DNA from: Cyrtodaria siliqua
Lineage: Eukaryota; Mollusca; Bivalvia; Adapedonta; Hiatellidae
Assembly: GCA_037043455.1 (NCBI GenBank)
Contig: JAWPHD010010995.1
Coordinates: 16,001 to 80,000 of the forward strand
Length of the DNA: 64,000 nucleotides
Reading direction: 5' to 3'
Position numbers and translations under genes: made by a program. Below, piece after piece: positions 34,123 through 45,792 of the stretch (position 1 is the stretch's first letter; each line of letters opens with the position of its first letter). The notes under the pieces were generated by a model. The model was given only the letters and a program-made list of their open reading frames with translations. It did no database searches and was not told the origin of the DNA.

Positions 34123-35438
34123 GAGGCCCAAGAGGGCCTGTAAATGCTCTACTTGTATGATGTGATTCATAAACAAGGAAGAGGCCAACCCAAGAAACAT
34201 GTTTCCTATATATAACTCTATGTAAAATTTGGGTTATCGTGGCGGCCATTTTGAATAATTTTGATTATTTGACGATAATGAAAAACACAAAGTTGATAGA
34301 GGCTAACCCAATTGAATTGAATTGAAATGAATGTTGTTTAACGGCTCATCAACACAGTATAGGTTATTTAGAGCCGCCCCAGAGAGAGGGGAAGGATACA
34401 TAGGAATCCGGGAACCTGCCCTACTCTTATTATCGAATAGATTCCTATGGTTCTTTTAAGTGCTCGGAGGATAGACCGATACACGGGACCGCCCGGTTTA
34501 CGTCCCCATCCGACGGACGAGGCTGAGGGAAAGTGGAGGCTAACCCAAGGAACATGTATATGATATTTCACAAGAATGGAATAAGTGGTTTAGGAGATGT
34601 CGTTTCCTTAAATTTGACCTAGTTTTAGCCATTGTGGCCATCTTGGATGACTGAGAGGGATGTCATTTTAACCTTTTCCTATATAACTCTATGTAAATTT
34701 GGGGTCACCGTGGCGGCCATTTTGATTATTCGACGATAACAAAAAACACAAAGTTAATAGAGGCCAACCCAAGGTATATGATATTTCAGTAGAATGGAAT
34801 AAGTGGTTTCGGAGGAGATGTCGTTTGAAATTTACTTAAATTTGACCTAGTTTTAGCCATGGTGGCCATCTTGGATGACTGGCGGCCGCAAAAAAACATA
34901 AATCTGAGAGGGACTATCAAAATATCATTGTGCTTCAGTTTCATCAAAATCTTTCCGGCTGTTTCAGAGAAGATGTAATTTTTAACCTTTTCCCATATAA
35001 CTCTATGTAAACTTTGGGTCGCCGTGGCGGCCATTATTGATTATTTGACGATAACGAAAAACACAAACTTGATAGAGGCTAAACCAAGGAACATGTATAT
35101 GATATTTCACAAGAATGGAATAAGTGGTTTCGGAGGAGATGTTTGAAATTTACTTAAATTTGACCTAGTTTTAGCTATGGCGGCCATCTTGGATGACTGG
35201 CGGCCACAATAAACACAAATCTGAGAGGGACTATCCCAAATATCATTGTGCTTAAGTTCTATCAAAATCTTTCAGGCGGTTTCAGAGAAGATGTCATTTA
35301 TAACTTTTTCCTATATAACTCTATGTAAACTTTGAGTCGCTGTGGCGGCCATTTTGATTATTCGACGATAACAAAAACACAAACTTGATAGAGGCCAACC
35401 CAAGGAACATGTATATGATATTTCAGTAGAATGGAATA
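34123..35438 (+). mobile_element. Family B tandem-monomer element, 3'-truncated
   Basis: It starts GAGGCCCAAGAGGGCC after ACAA (stem AGGCCC/GGGCCT), then TGCTCTACT. Units have 'gataga ggccaaccc', 'atatgatatttca' and 'ggcggccat', about 316 bp apart (34761, 35076, 35392). It breaks at 'ggaataagtgg' where the transposon-like pseudogene begins. A short retroposon is inserted at 34312. Confidence 0.65.
34312..34536 (-). mobile_element. Short retroposon (LINE/SINE 3' end) with 12-bp target duplication
   Basis: The 225-bp insert is flanked by perfect AGGCTAACCCAA copies (34300-34311 and 34537-34548). On the minus strand it ends in TTCAATTCAATTCAA, a short tandem tail typical of a non-LTR retroposon 3' end. 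'gccgttaaacaacattc' before the tail is of a kind frequent in mollusc retroposons. It is probably 5'-truncated. Confidence 0.75.
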
Positions 35439-35439
35439 A

Positions 35440-38417
35440 GTGGTAGAATATTCTCGTGACCTCCATGCATCCGATGCTATTTATCATCAGTTTTGTAGTT
35501 TAAAATTCAGATCAGGAAAAGGGACAAATGATGAAATAAACACACCACCAGAGAAGAAAAGAAATATAGGCATTGAAAGGGAGGCTGCTTTTATGAAAGT
35601 GATACAGTATCTTGAGGAGAATGATGAAGAGCAGTTAACAGTTAACAGTCTCTACTTCTGAAGGAGCGAAAAGTTCAAAAGGAAAACAGGCTGCCATAGG
35701 ACAGGCTATAATGCAGCCCATTCGACCTAGAGCTATCCTGTCTCCCTTAAAACTAGGTCTTGGTGTCCAGTGTCATCATCATTTTGGGTCACGATTTCTT
35801 GCTGACTTGCTTAATAGTTTAGGGTTCTGCTGTTGCAGCGATATGAGTCCAGTGCAGCTGTTGCACGAAATACCGAAATTCCAAAATTCCAAAGTATGAA
35901 CAAGGTCAGTTCATTCAGTATGCTAACCATAATGTACGAACACTAGATGGGCATGGCACTTTCCATGGAATGGGGATAATACATGCAGTTACACCTGGTG
36001 GAAATATTTCGAAACCAATACCGAGATTTAAAATGACGGCTGAAGATATCGCACTTGTAGGCAGAATACAGATTCATTTCTACACTCCACACGGAAATAC
36101 ACCCCGTTTACTGGTAGTGTTGCTAAAGACATGGCATATAACATTGATATCTTGTGGAAATCCACTTGGTTGCTGTACCCCTGTATGTCATCTTGGAATG
36201 GAACAATGCAAACAGTGCACACTAGTGGCGCATATCCTGGACTATCAACGGTTTTGTTTATGCCAATGATCGACCTTAGCCTGAGTAATGAAACCTGTAT
36301 CTACTCAACATTTTTATAAACGACCAGGCCAAGAAATATGAGGTAACGCCAATCCTCACATTTGACCAACCTCTATGGTGAAAAGCCCTGAACATCATTC
36401 TATCAGAACCTTGTAACAGCGACCTGCGACACATTGTGCTCAGATTGGGAGGACTGCACATGGCTGTATTGGTCATATAATGACAGACTCGGGGTTAACA
36501 GAACTGCTAGAAACAATATATGTGTAACAAAATGTGTGCATATTTACTTACAGTCTTTAACTATGTTTGTCGGGGCCTCATTTCCCCTCATTTTTGAATA
36601 GGAATTTTGGTAGATTTTTGCCAAGCGCATCACTTTTAATCGATGCCTATATCTAATAAATCTTTTACTAGATTCATTCTATTGATAAAGAATAAGTTGT
36701 TTTGGCGTTTATTTCATCAAAATTCATCAACTATTAAGAAAGTTATGATTTTACAAGTTGTGTATTATGAGTAAATTTGCCAGTATTTACCGGAGCGGGC
36801 CTAATAAATGTATAGAATTCTTATTACGACACTACGTGCAGTCCGAGCAGTCCGAATAACATGACATTTGCATGGATGGCGTTTTTCACCAGGTATCCGT
36901 GTAGGGACTTATTGCCATGAGCGATCTAAGGCCATCCTATCCCTGTTGTTTTTGCAATGTTTGTGTAAAAACGTTACGTGGGGTAAAAATGGAAGACGCC
37001 ATTCAGATTGTAGGTACTTTTCTAGGGAGGTTTCTAACTGTCATTACGTTATTGCATAAACGTTTATTGTTTATTGTGCAGTATAAATCTTTCTGAGGTT
37101 GGTTTTCATATTGTCATTATTATTCAATCACTCTGAGATCGCTGTACCATTATAGCCTATTATGTGTTAACGGGATGTAAAACCAATTATTCATTCAGTC
37201 TATGGTTGAATTATTATGTTGTAAGTTTTGCGTTACATCTAGAAATGTGATTTCATTGTCGATAAATTACATCTGTAATTGTTTTACACGTTTTGTTAAA
37301 GTTTAGCATATGTCTAGTAGAAGAAGGTTTAGAATTCGGGTTTATTCATTCTGAATAAAGATTGCTTTGCAATCGAGTATTACCTTAGCGCTATTATAAA
37401 ATACATGTTGTGATAACATTGTAATACTGGGTATATATTTTGTAGCCGTATACGCTAGGAGCGTAGAGCATGTAGAGCATGTAGAGCGTATTGTCGGGAG
37501 CGTGGTCTACGGGGTCGTAGGTTGGGAACGCCGTCATAGGACGCGGGAACGAAGCATTCGATATTTAAGCGACAGATTAGACGGTAGCCACGGAGACGCT
37601 AGGCAAGAGGGCCTGGTTACGCAGATAGCTACGCAGATAAAGTCACCAGATGTGTAATACTGGCACTTGGGCAATCGCCGGAAAGGATCGTGCGAGTGGG
37701 CGTCGCGTGTGAATTACGTCACCGGAAGTATGTGTCGTACCGGGACGAATAGCAACCGCTAAGGACGAGATTGCAATATAACGCAGAAGTGAAGTATTAG
37801 TGCCGGGAACTGTACCGGAAGGACTCAGCTAGATATAGCTTTGAGTGATAATATAGCGTGTGATATAGCATACATATATCATAAATACAGATATCAGATA
37901 TTCAGTCGGATTAAAACCAAACAGTTTAATCTAACGGAGTCGACTTCATTTAAAACATGATTTAAAACGTTGAGATTTCTACTTTATCATTTGTATTCAT
38001 TTGTATATATATTCATCTTGTTGTAAATAAATTTGTAAATTTATTTATTCTTGATTCTCCCTTGGTGAGTTGTCTCCACTTGGTCCATCTTGTTATAATA
38101 TGCGGCGAATGCTGTTATGCACATGCTAACAGGCACAGCCATATCACGAGCAATTAAGAGGACACAACCTTGTAGATATGGCCCTGTATTCTTTAATGGC
38201 CGCCGAGGTCTTTAATATTGACATACGTAAGAACAAACCGAGTGGTGAAATTGAAGGTGACGAAACAAATGACGGAGCTGAGTTCAGTCGTGGTTCAGAA
38301 AATGATGAGACATGTAATGTTGGACTGGAAACAAATATGCACCTTTTATCAATCAATCTGCCTCGGGCTTATCTCTGTGACCGTGTCAATCAATTAACAG
38401 TTGAAAACAACAGGTAA
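35440..38417 (+). pseudogene. Transposon-like multi-copy ORF remnant, split by an LTR
   Basis: Fragments in several plus frames read, in order, DLHASDAIYHQFCSLKFRSG, FMKVIQYLEENDEEQLTVNS, LGVQCHHHFGSRFLADLL, TLDGHGTFHGMGIIHAVTPG, TCIYSTF.FINDQAKKYEV, ILTFDQPLWWKALNII and LRHIVLRLGGLHM. After the interruption comes NAVMHMLTGTAISRAI, then MALYSLMAAEVFNI. I recognise this as a large uncharacterised family repeated in marine invertebrate genomes. I do not know its transposon class. Several frameshifts make this copy dead. Confidence 0.6.
36523..38097 (+). mobile_element. Probable solo LTR with 5-bp target duplication
   Basis: 1,575 bp with ends TGTAAC and GTTATA (one change from the expected GTTACA), flanked by ATATG on both sides (36518-36522 and 38098-38102). 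Removing it and one ATATG rejoins the pseudogene frame (...LLETIYA + ANAVMHML...). An AATAAA-like signal lies near 38024. No gag or pol frame is present. The orientation is an inference. It could also be a non-autonomous LTR element without recognisable internal part. Confidence 0.7.
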
Positions 38418-39413
38418 ATTTGACTTTCAGTATGCAATTAGCCAGATATTCGTTATGCAATTATCCGGAATGCGACAAAATCCTTTGCGATTATACGGGT
38501 TTTTTTACATGCAAAACGGAATCGACTGTATAAATAAATTCGATATAAATTTCATGGATCTTCATCCATCCATGAAAAAAGACTTGCACTTATTCCATTC
38601 CAATACTTGCGATTTCATTCAGTTGCACTTACGATTTCATTTTTCTCCGTAAACATCCCGGACACATACAGATCCCGGAAACATTGCCGCATTCTGCACT
38701 GAGTAGACTGATCTACAAAAACGTCAAATCCACAGGCGAAACGGTAACCTCTGAACGTTCCAAAATATGTGTTGATACTATTCAATTGTTTTAGACGAGT
38801 TCTCTAAGAATTCAAGTTGTAAAGCATGCTTATCGCCACTTACATGAGTCACAGTCTGTTCACCATAGACAGATACAAAACCCATATAAGCTGAATAATC
38901 CAGTGTCTCATTACAACGGCTTGTTGTATATCCATCCTATAGCGTTGTGGATTCAACTAGTCAGCTCTTGATGTGAGCAGTATTCCCCATACATATGCAG
39001 CAGCAACAGTACAACATAAGTTACATTTGCGTGCATACCACCACGTGCAAACAAGAACCTCGGAAAGTCTTACATACCTTTTAGAATAGGGATGGTACAC
39101 CTTGGACTTTGTTATAAGGCCTGTTATAACAGATGACCCATCTGTTCCTTTACAATTTCAGAATGTTATGAAAGTATCTTTCGAAACTTACTCTACACTG
39201 TACTTGCAGAAAGCATAGACTTCCCTGTATTGTAACATGGTGTGAATGCAGGGGAGTTAGTTGTAGCATGTATACCAGATTCAGAATGTTAACATGCGTC
39301 AACATTCGGCAGATGAAAACGTAGTATTCTGTTAATATCATTAAGATGTTAATATCATGACTGTCTCTTACAATAGCTTTGAGATGTATATTATTTTCCA
39401 GGCTGAGTTTTGT
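38418..39413. other. Sequence after the transposon-like pseudogene, nothing recognised
   Basis: This may still be the 3' part of that element. No matching family blocks were recognised and there is no coding frame. Confidence 0.35.
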
Positions 39414-42400
39414 TTAAAACTAGCATTTTTAACTAATTCAAGGGCCACAACTCCACTGTTACTGGTCCGATCTGGCTTGTTTTCAAACTTGTCCAAGCTT
39501 TCATTGATATTACCAATCTGGTACAGTTTGGTAAAGATCGGCTATCGTCTTACCAAGGCAAAATATAGCATTTTGAACTAAATCAAGGGCCATAACTCCG
39601 CTGTTATTTGTCCAGTCTGGTTGGTTTTCGATCTTATCTGAGCTTTTATTGACATTAACAATCTGGTATAGTTTGGTAACGATCGGATGAAAAATGAAGG
39701 CCCTATCATCTTAACGAGGCAAAATATAGCATTTTTAACTAATCAAGGGCCACAACTCCACTGTTATTGGTCCGATCTGGCTGGTTTTCAATCTTTTCCG
39801 AGCTATCATTGACATTAACAATTTGGTAAAGATCGGATAAAAAGTGACAAATGCCCCCGAAGTGACCTGTAAGCGTGACCTTGACCTTGGAGCAATATGA
39901 TACCAACAGATATATTTAAAAATAATCTAAAAAAAAATAATTATATATATATATTAAAAAAAAAAAAAAAGTATTAAAAAAAATAAATCAATCAATAAAT
40001 ATATCAAAAAAAAATAACAATTATTAAAAAAAAATAAAAATTATTAAAACAAAATTACTAAACAAGAGGTCAATGACCTTGAAGCTCTACTGATTGATTT
40101 TGATTTCAGGAATTGTTTTTTGAAAATTTATTTTTAGCCGTGGCGGCCATCTTGAATTTCCGGCCGACCTGAAATTTTGCTAGGATCAATTAGACATCAA
40201 GAGCAACATTCCTGTGAAGTTCAATGAAAATCCGTCAAGTAGTTTCAGAGGAGTAGTCGCTACAAGTTTTCATTACATAACTCTATGTAAACAAAGATGG
40301 CCGCTGACAGCCATGTTTAACATCGAATCAAAACGATTTTTGACAAGGACCAACATCATGTCATGCTGATCATTTTAGAAAAAGTCCCATATCAATATCA
40401 CTTATAGTTTTCAAGAAGTAGTCGCTACAAACTTGTATGAAAATCTATTTTTAGCCATGGCGGCCACCTTGAATTTCCGGCCGACCTGAAATTTTGCTAG
40501 GATCAATTAGACATTAAGAGCAACATTCCTGTAAAGTTTCATGAAAATCAGCCAAGTAGTTTAAGAGGAGAAGTCGCTACAAGTTTTTACTATATAATTC
40601 TATGTAAACAAAGATGGCCGCTGACAGCCATGTTTAACGTCGAATCAAAACGACTTTTGACAAGGACCAACATCATGTCATGCTGATCATTTTAGAAAAA
40701 GTCCCATATCAATATCACTTAGAGTTTTCAAGAAGTAGTCGCTACAAACTTGTATTTTAAAAATCTATTTTTAGCTTTGGTGGCCATCTTGGATTTCACA
40801 TCAACATGAAATTTTGCTAGGATCAACTAGATTTCATGGGCAACATTTCTGTAAAGTTTCATGAATATCCATCCAGCAGTTTCAGATGAGTAGTCGCTAC
40901 AAATAAAAGTTTACAGACGGACAGACGGACAGACAGACGACGTACGCCAAACCACGGCATCAGCTCTGCTGATCTCTGATCAGTCGAGCTAAAAATCAAT
41001 AAAAAATAAAAATAAAATAAAAGAATTATAAAAAATAAATAAAATTTAAAAAAAAAAAAAATTAAATAAAATAAAAAAATATATATATTAAAAAAAAATA
41101 ATCATAATTAAAAAAATTAAAAAAATAAAAAAAATTAAGAAATAAATGAAAAAAATAAATGAAAATATAAAAAAAAAAAAATTGAAAGAAGTTATTTGAA
41201 AATCCGTCCAGGAATGCCAGTTATTGTCCGACACAATTTGACCTTTGACCTCTAAGTGTGACCTTGACCTTGGGGCCACAGACCTGGATTTGTGCTCGAC
41301 ACATCGTCTTATTGTGGTGAGCACTTCTGCCAAGTTAATTCAAAATCCGTTAAGAAATGCCAGAGTCATTGACCGGACATGATTTGACCTTTGACCTCAA
41401 AGTGTGACCTTGACCTTGGAGCGACGAACCTGGATTTTGTGCGCGACATGTCGTCTGGTTGTTCTGAGCACTTGTGCCAAGTTATTTGAAAAACCGTCCT
41501 GGAATGCCAGAGTTATTGACTGGACACAATTTGACCATTGACCTCTAAATGTGACCTTGACCATGGAGCGACGGACCTGGATTTTGTGCATGACATGTCG
41601 TCTGGTTGTGCTGAGCACTTGTTCCAAGTTATTTGAAAAACATTCCAGGAATGCCAGTATTTGAATGGACACAATTTGACATTTGACCTCTAAATGTGAC
41701 CTTGACCTTGGAGCCACTGACCTGGGTTTTGTGCGCGACATGTCGTCTAGTTGTGGTGAGCAATTTTGCCAAGTTATTTGAAAATCTATCCATGAATGTC
41801 AGAGTTATTAACCGGACACGAAAGCACTTTGTTTTGACCTTTGACCTCTAAGTGTGACCTTGACCTTGGAGCCTTGGACCTTGGTTTTGTGCGTGACACG
41901 TCGTCTAGTTGTAGTGAGCAATTGTGCCAAGTTTTTTGAAAATCTGTCAATGAATGTCAGAGTTATTAACCGGACATGAAAGCACTTCGTTTTGACCTTT
42001 GACCTCTAAGTGTGACCTTGGAGCCACGGACCTGGATTTTGTGCGCAACACGTCATCTTGTTGTGGTGAGCAATTGTGCGAAGTTATTTGAAAATCCGTC
42101 CATTATTGTCAGAGTTATGAAGCGGACACGACTGTACAGACGAACGAATTTTGACGTGTGACCTTGACCTTGGAGCCATGGACCTGGATTTTGTGCGCGA
42201 CACGTCGTCTTGTTGTGGTGAGCAATTGTGCGAAGTTATTTGAAAATCAGTCCATTATTGTCGGAGTTATAAAGCGGACACGACTGTACAGACAAACGGA
42301 TTTTGACCTCTAAGTGTGACCTTGACTTTGCAGCAACGCACCTGGATTTTGTGCGTGACACGACGTCTTGTGGTGAGCAATTGTGCGAAGTTATTTGAAA

Positions 42401-42868
42401 ATCCTTCCATTATTGTCAGAGTTATGAAGCGAACACGATTGTAGACGAACGGATTTTGACCTTTGACCTCTAAGTGTGACCTTGACTTCGGAGCCATGGA
42501 CCTGGTTTTTGTGCGTGACACGTCGTCTTGTTGTGGTGAGCAATTGTGCAAAGGTATTTGAAAATCCGTTGATTATTGTCAGAGTTATGAAGCGGACACG
42601 ATTGTACCGACGAACGGACAGACTGCGACTACTATATGCCACCCTTCGGAGGCATAAAAAATATAGCATTTGTAACTAAATCAAGGGCTATAACTCCGCT
42701 GTTACTGGTCCGATTTGGCTGGTTTTTGAAATCGTCCGAGCTTTCATTAACATTAACAATCTGGTAAAGTTCGATAAAGATCAGATGAAAAATGAAGGCT
42801 CTATTGTCTTAACAAGACAAAAATTAACTACGGACGACGGACAACTCAGCATCCCATAAGCTCCATAA
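39414..42868 (+). mobile_element. Nested elements: J carrying G carrying A
   Basis: J units (39414-39842) break into a G element (39843-42657; 'agtgacaaatgcccccgaag' start, TGTGACCTTGACCTTGG units, TATGCC...GGCATAA end). J then resumes ('tagcatttgtaactaaatc') and ends 'ccataagctaaaaa' at about 42868. Inside G, after an A-rich tract, is a family A element 40066-40992 with AGGTC-AAT-GACCT head and CTGATC-TCT-GATCAG, CTAA tail. The same G-then-A arrangement occurs at 11107-12657. Confidence 0.65.
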
Positions 42869-42879
42869 GCTAAAAAAAG

Positions 42880-43320
42880 AAGAAAAATATGCCTTCTGTG
42901 AGATTTGAACCCACGGCCTGAATAATTCAAGGGGACATTTATTAATTTAAGGGCAATAACTCCGGCGTTACTAGGACGATTCCGAAATAAATTTGCCGCG
43001 TCACATCCAACTATTGGGATAAACATTATCATGAAGTTTAATGAAATCAAGCAAGCGGTTGTCAAGATATGGCTGTGGACGGACAGAATTAAGCAATTTT
43101 TAGCAATTAAAGGGCAATAACTCGTTACAGGGGCGATTCTGGAAAGAAATAGCCGTGTGTCATCCCACTATCAGGATAAACATTATTACCAAGTGTAATA
43201 AAAATCCAACTTGTAGTTATGAAGATATGGCTCCGGACAGACAGACAGAAGGATGGACGGACGGTGGATGGACAACGCCAAATTAATATCCCTCCCGCCT
43301 TCGCCGGGGGATAATAATTA
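42880..43320 (+). mobile_element. Family L tandem-monomer element with GC hairpin end
   Basis: Two units share 'agggcaataactc', 'gataaacattat' and 'aagatatggct'. They are followed by 'cggacagacagacagaagg' and the hairpin ATCCCTCC-CGCCTTCG-CCGGGGGAT at 43292-43313. Confidence 0.6.
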
Positions 43321-43407
43321 AATCATCGTAGAATAGTTGTGAATTACTGATTCTTAAAATTGTATACATATAATGTGAAAAATGTACTAACCGTAATGCA
43401 TAAACAA

Positions 43408-45312
43408 GAGGCCCAAGTGGGCCTGTAGACGCTCTACCGGTATGATGTGATTCAAAAACATAAACATGATAGAGGCCAACCCAAGAAACATGTTTCCTAT
43501 ATATAACTCTATGTAAACTTTGAGTTATCGTGGCGGCCATTTTGAATATATGACGACAACGAAAAACACACACTTGATAGAGGCCAACAACAGGAACATG
43601 TACAGACCCAGCTGCGTTCAAGTACCCCAAAAATGCATTCCGTTTGCGTTTCGTTTGCGTTCCGTTTGCGCTCCGTTTGCATTCTGTTTGTATTTCATTT
43701 TTATGAATGCATTTTTTAAAATGCAAATCATTTGCGTTTTTGAATGCATTCAGCGTTTACAAACGAACCTATGCGTTCATTTAAATGCACGGAACGAATG
43801 CAACATAATGTGTGCGTTTAAATGCACAAACGGAGAAAATGCATTTGCGTTCGTTCGTTCAGCGTAGACCAATCGCAACATTTCTGACGATTAAACTACG
43901 CATGGTATCTTCAGTTTTATAATGAAATAATATAAAATTTGTGCTACACAATAAATACATTTCCTATTTTAAATCGGTAAAAATGAAAGTGTGTAATCAC
44001 GCTTAAAAAAATCACCATTTACACAGTGTATTTCTTTATATTAAGTTACTGCAAAACTCACTTCGTTTAAATCGAGACTTCAATTATGTACTCAAAAGGA
44101 TAATATTGAAAGTTATCCGAAATAGCGAAATGCATTTGCGTTAGATTCGTTCGTTTCGTTGCGTTCCTTTCGTTCGTTGCGTTCATTTTGAGCGTTTAGC
44201 ATTTTAAAATGCACTCATCGTTCGTTCCGTTCGTTTTCAGCATTTAGCGTTTTAAAAAACGCATTCATCGTTCGTTTTTTAAAACGCTGAACTCTGCAAA
44301 CGAACGAAACAAACGCAAAGAACGAAATGCATTTTTAAAATATAGATCGTGCAACGTTCATTCTGCGTTCGTTCTGCGTTCATTCTGCGTTCATTTTCCA
44401 TTCATTCAGCGTTCGTTCTGCATTTATTTGGGGTACTTGAACGCAACTGGGTCTGTATATGATATTTAACTAGAATGGAATAAGTGGTAATATGTCGTTT
44501 GATAAATGTCCTTAAATCTAACCTAAGTTTAGCCATGGTGGCCATCATATATGACTGGAGGCCCCAAAAACACAAATCTGAGGGGGACTACCCAAAGATC
44601 ATTGTAATAAAGTTTCATCAAAATCCTTCGAGCGGTTTCAGAGAAGATGTAATTTTTAACGTTTTCCTATATAACTCCATGTAAACTTGGGTCGCTGTGG
44701 TGGCCATTTTGATTATTTGACGATAACGAAAAAACACAAACTTGATAGAGGCTAACCGAAGGAACATATTTATGATATTCTGATATTTCACAAGAATGGA
44801 ATAAGTGGACTGGGAGGAGATTTTCTTTGAAATTTCCTTAAATTTGACCTAGGACTATCCTAAAGATCATTGTAATGAAGTTTCATCAAAATCCTTCAGG
44901 CGGTTTCAGAAAAGATGTTATTTTTAGCCTTTTCCTATATAACTCTATGTAAACTGTGGATTGTTGTGGCGGCCATTTTGATTATTTGACGATAACGACT
45001 GTGGATCGATGTGGCGGCCATTTTGATTATTTGACGATAACAAAAAACACAAACTCTATAGAGGCCATTCCAAGGAACATGTTTAAGGTATTTCACAATA
45101 ATGGAATAAGTGGCTTCATCGAAGATTTCAAAAATTCTTTAAATTTGACCTAGTTTTAACCATGGCGACCATCTTGGATAAAGTTCCATCAAAATCCTTC
45201 AAGCGGTTTCAGAGGAGATGTCGATTTTATAAAATTTCTAACAGACGGACAGACGGACGATGGACGAAAAGTGATCCCATAAGCTCGCCTGGCCTTTGGC
45301 CAATAGAGCTAA
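43408..45312 (+). mobile_element. Family B tandem-monomer element, complete, with MITE inside
   Basis: Head GAGGCCCAAGTGGGCC after ACAA (stem AGGCCC/GGGCCT), then CGCTCTAC. Units are as in 34123. The tail has TGGCC-TTT-GGCCA followed by AATAGAGCTAA. A TA-flanked MITE (43603-44455) interrupts the first monomer. Confidence 0.7.
43603..44455. mobile_element. Tc1/mariner-type MITE with TA duplication
   Basis: The terminal inverted repeats start CAGACCCAGCTGCGTTCAAG and, from the other end, CAGACCCAGTTGCGTTCAAG. Identity continues through TACCCCAAA. TA flanks both sides. Related host copies without the insert read GGAACATGTATATGATAT (e.g. near 34552 and 35092), which shows a clean TA target. The 853-bp interior is a dense set of GCGTTC/GAACGC and ATGCATT motifs with many small palindromes and no transposase. 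Confidence 0.85.
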
Positions 45313-45788
45313 AAATATGTCAGTAGTGGGTGGGGTAATTTGACCTCCAATTTTAAGCAAAATAGTTATTTTAAGCAGAATGCAATGCTGAAACAAAGCT
45401 TATTTATTCTGTATTAAACTAAAATAAATTATAAACTAATATAAATTATAAACTTAAATGCATATTTTAAAAGTATATTAACAATTATCAAAAAATAATA
45501 ATGTGCAAAAATGAACATCCAAAATTTGATAACAAGGCTACAATGATACACCTATTACTATTCGAATTATACTGTATAAGCTACCCGTTCCAGAATAGCT
45601 ATCATGGAAAAATGTCATCTACAGACATTGCTTTTTCCAAAAAATAATGATAGAATTTGCCACCTGAGTTGGTAGCAATATCAAAATGTTTGGGTCCTGG
45701 CTCACGGCCTAGCAGTATTTGTATGCGACGATAAGTTAGGCCAGGCACCAGACTACCAGACATTCACTCAAGTGTACTACTTTTTTAA
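45313..45788. other. Intron spacer, nothing recognised
   Basis: AT-rich sequence between two tandem-monomer elements. No repeat or frame was recognised. Confidence 0.4.
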
Positions 45789-45792
45789 ACAA

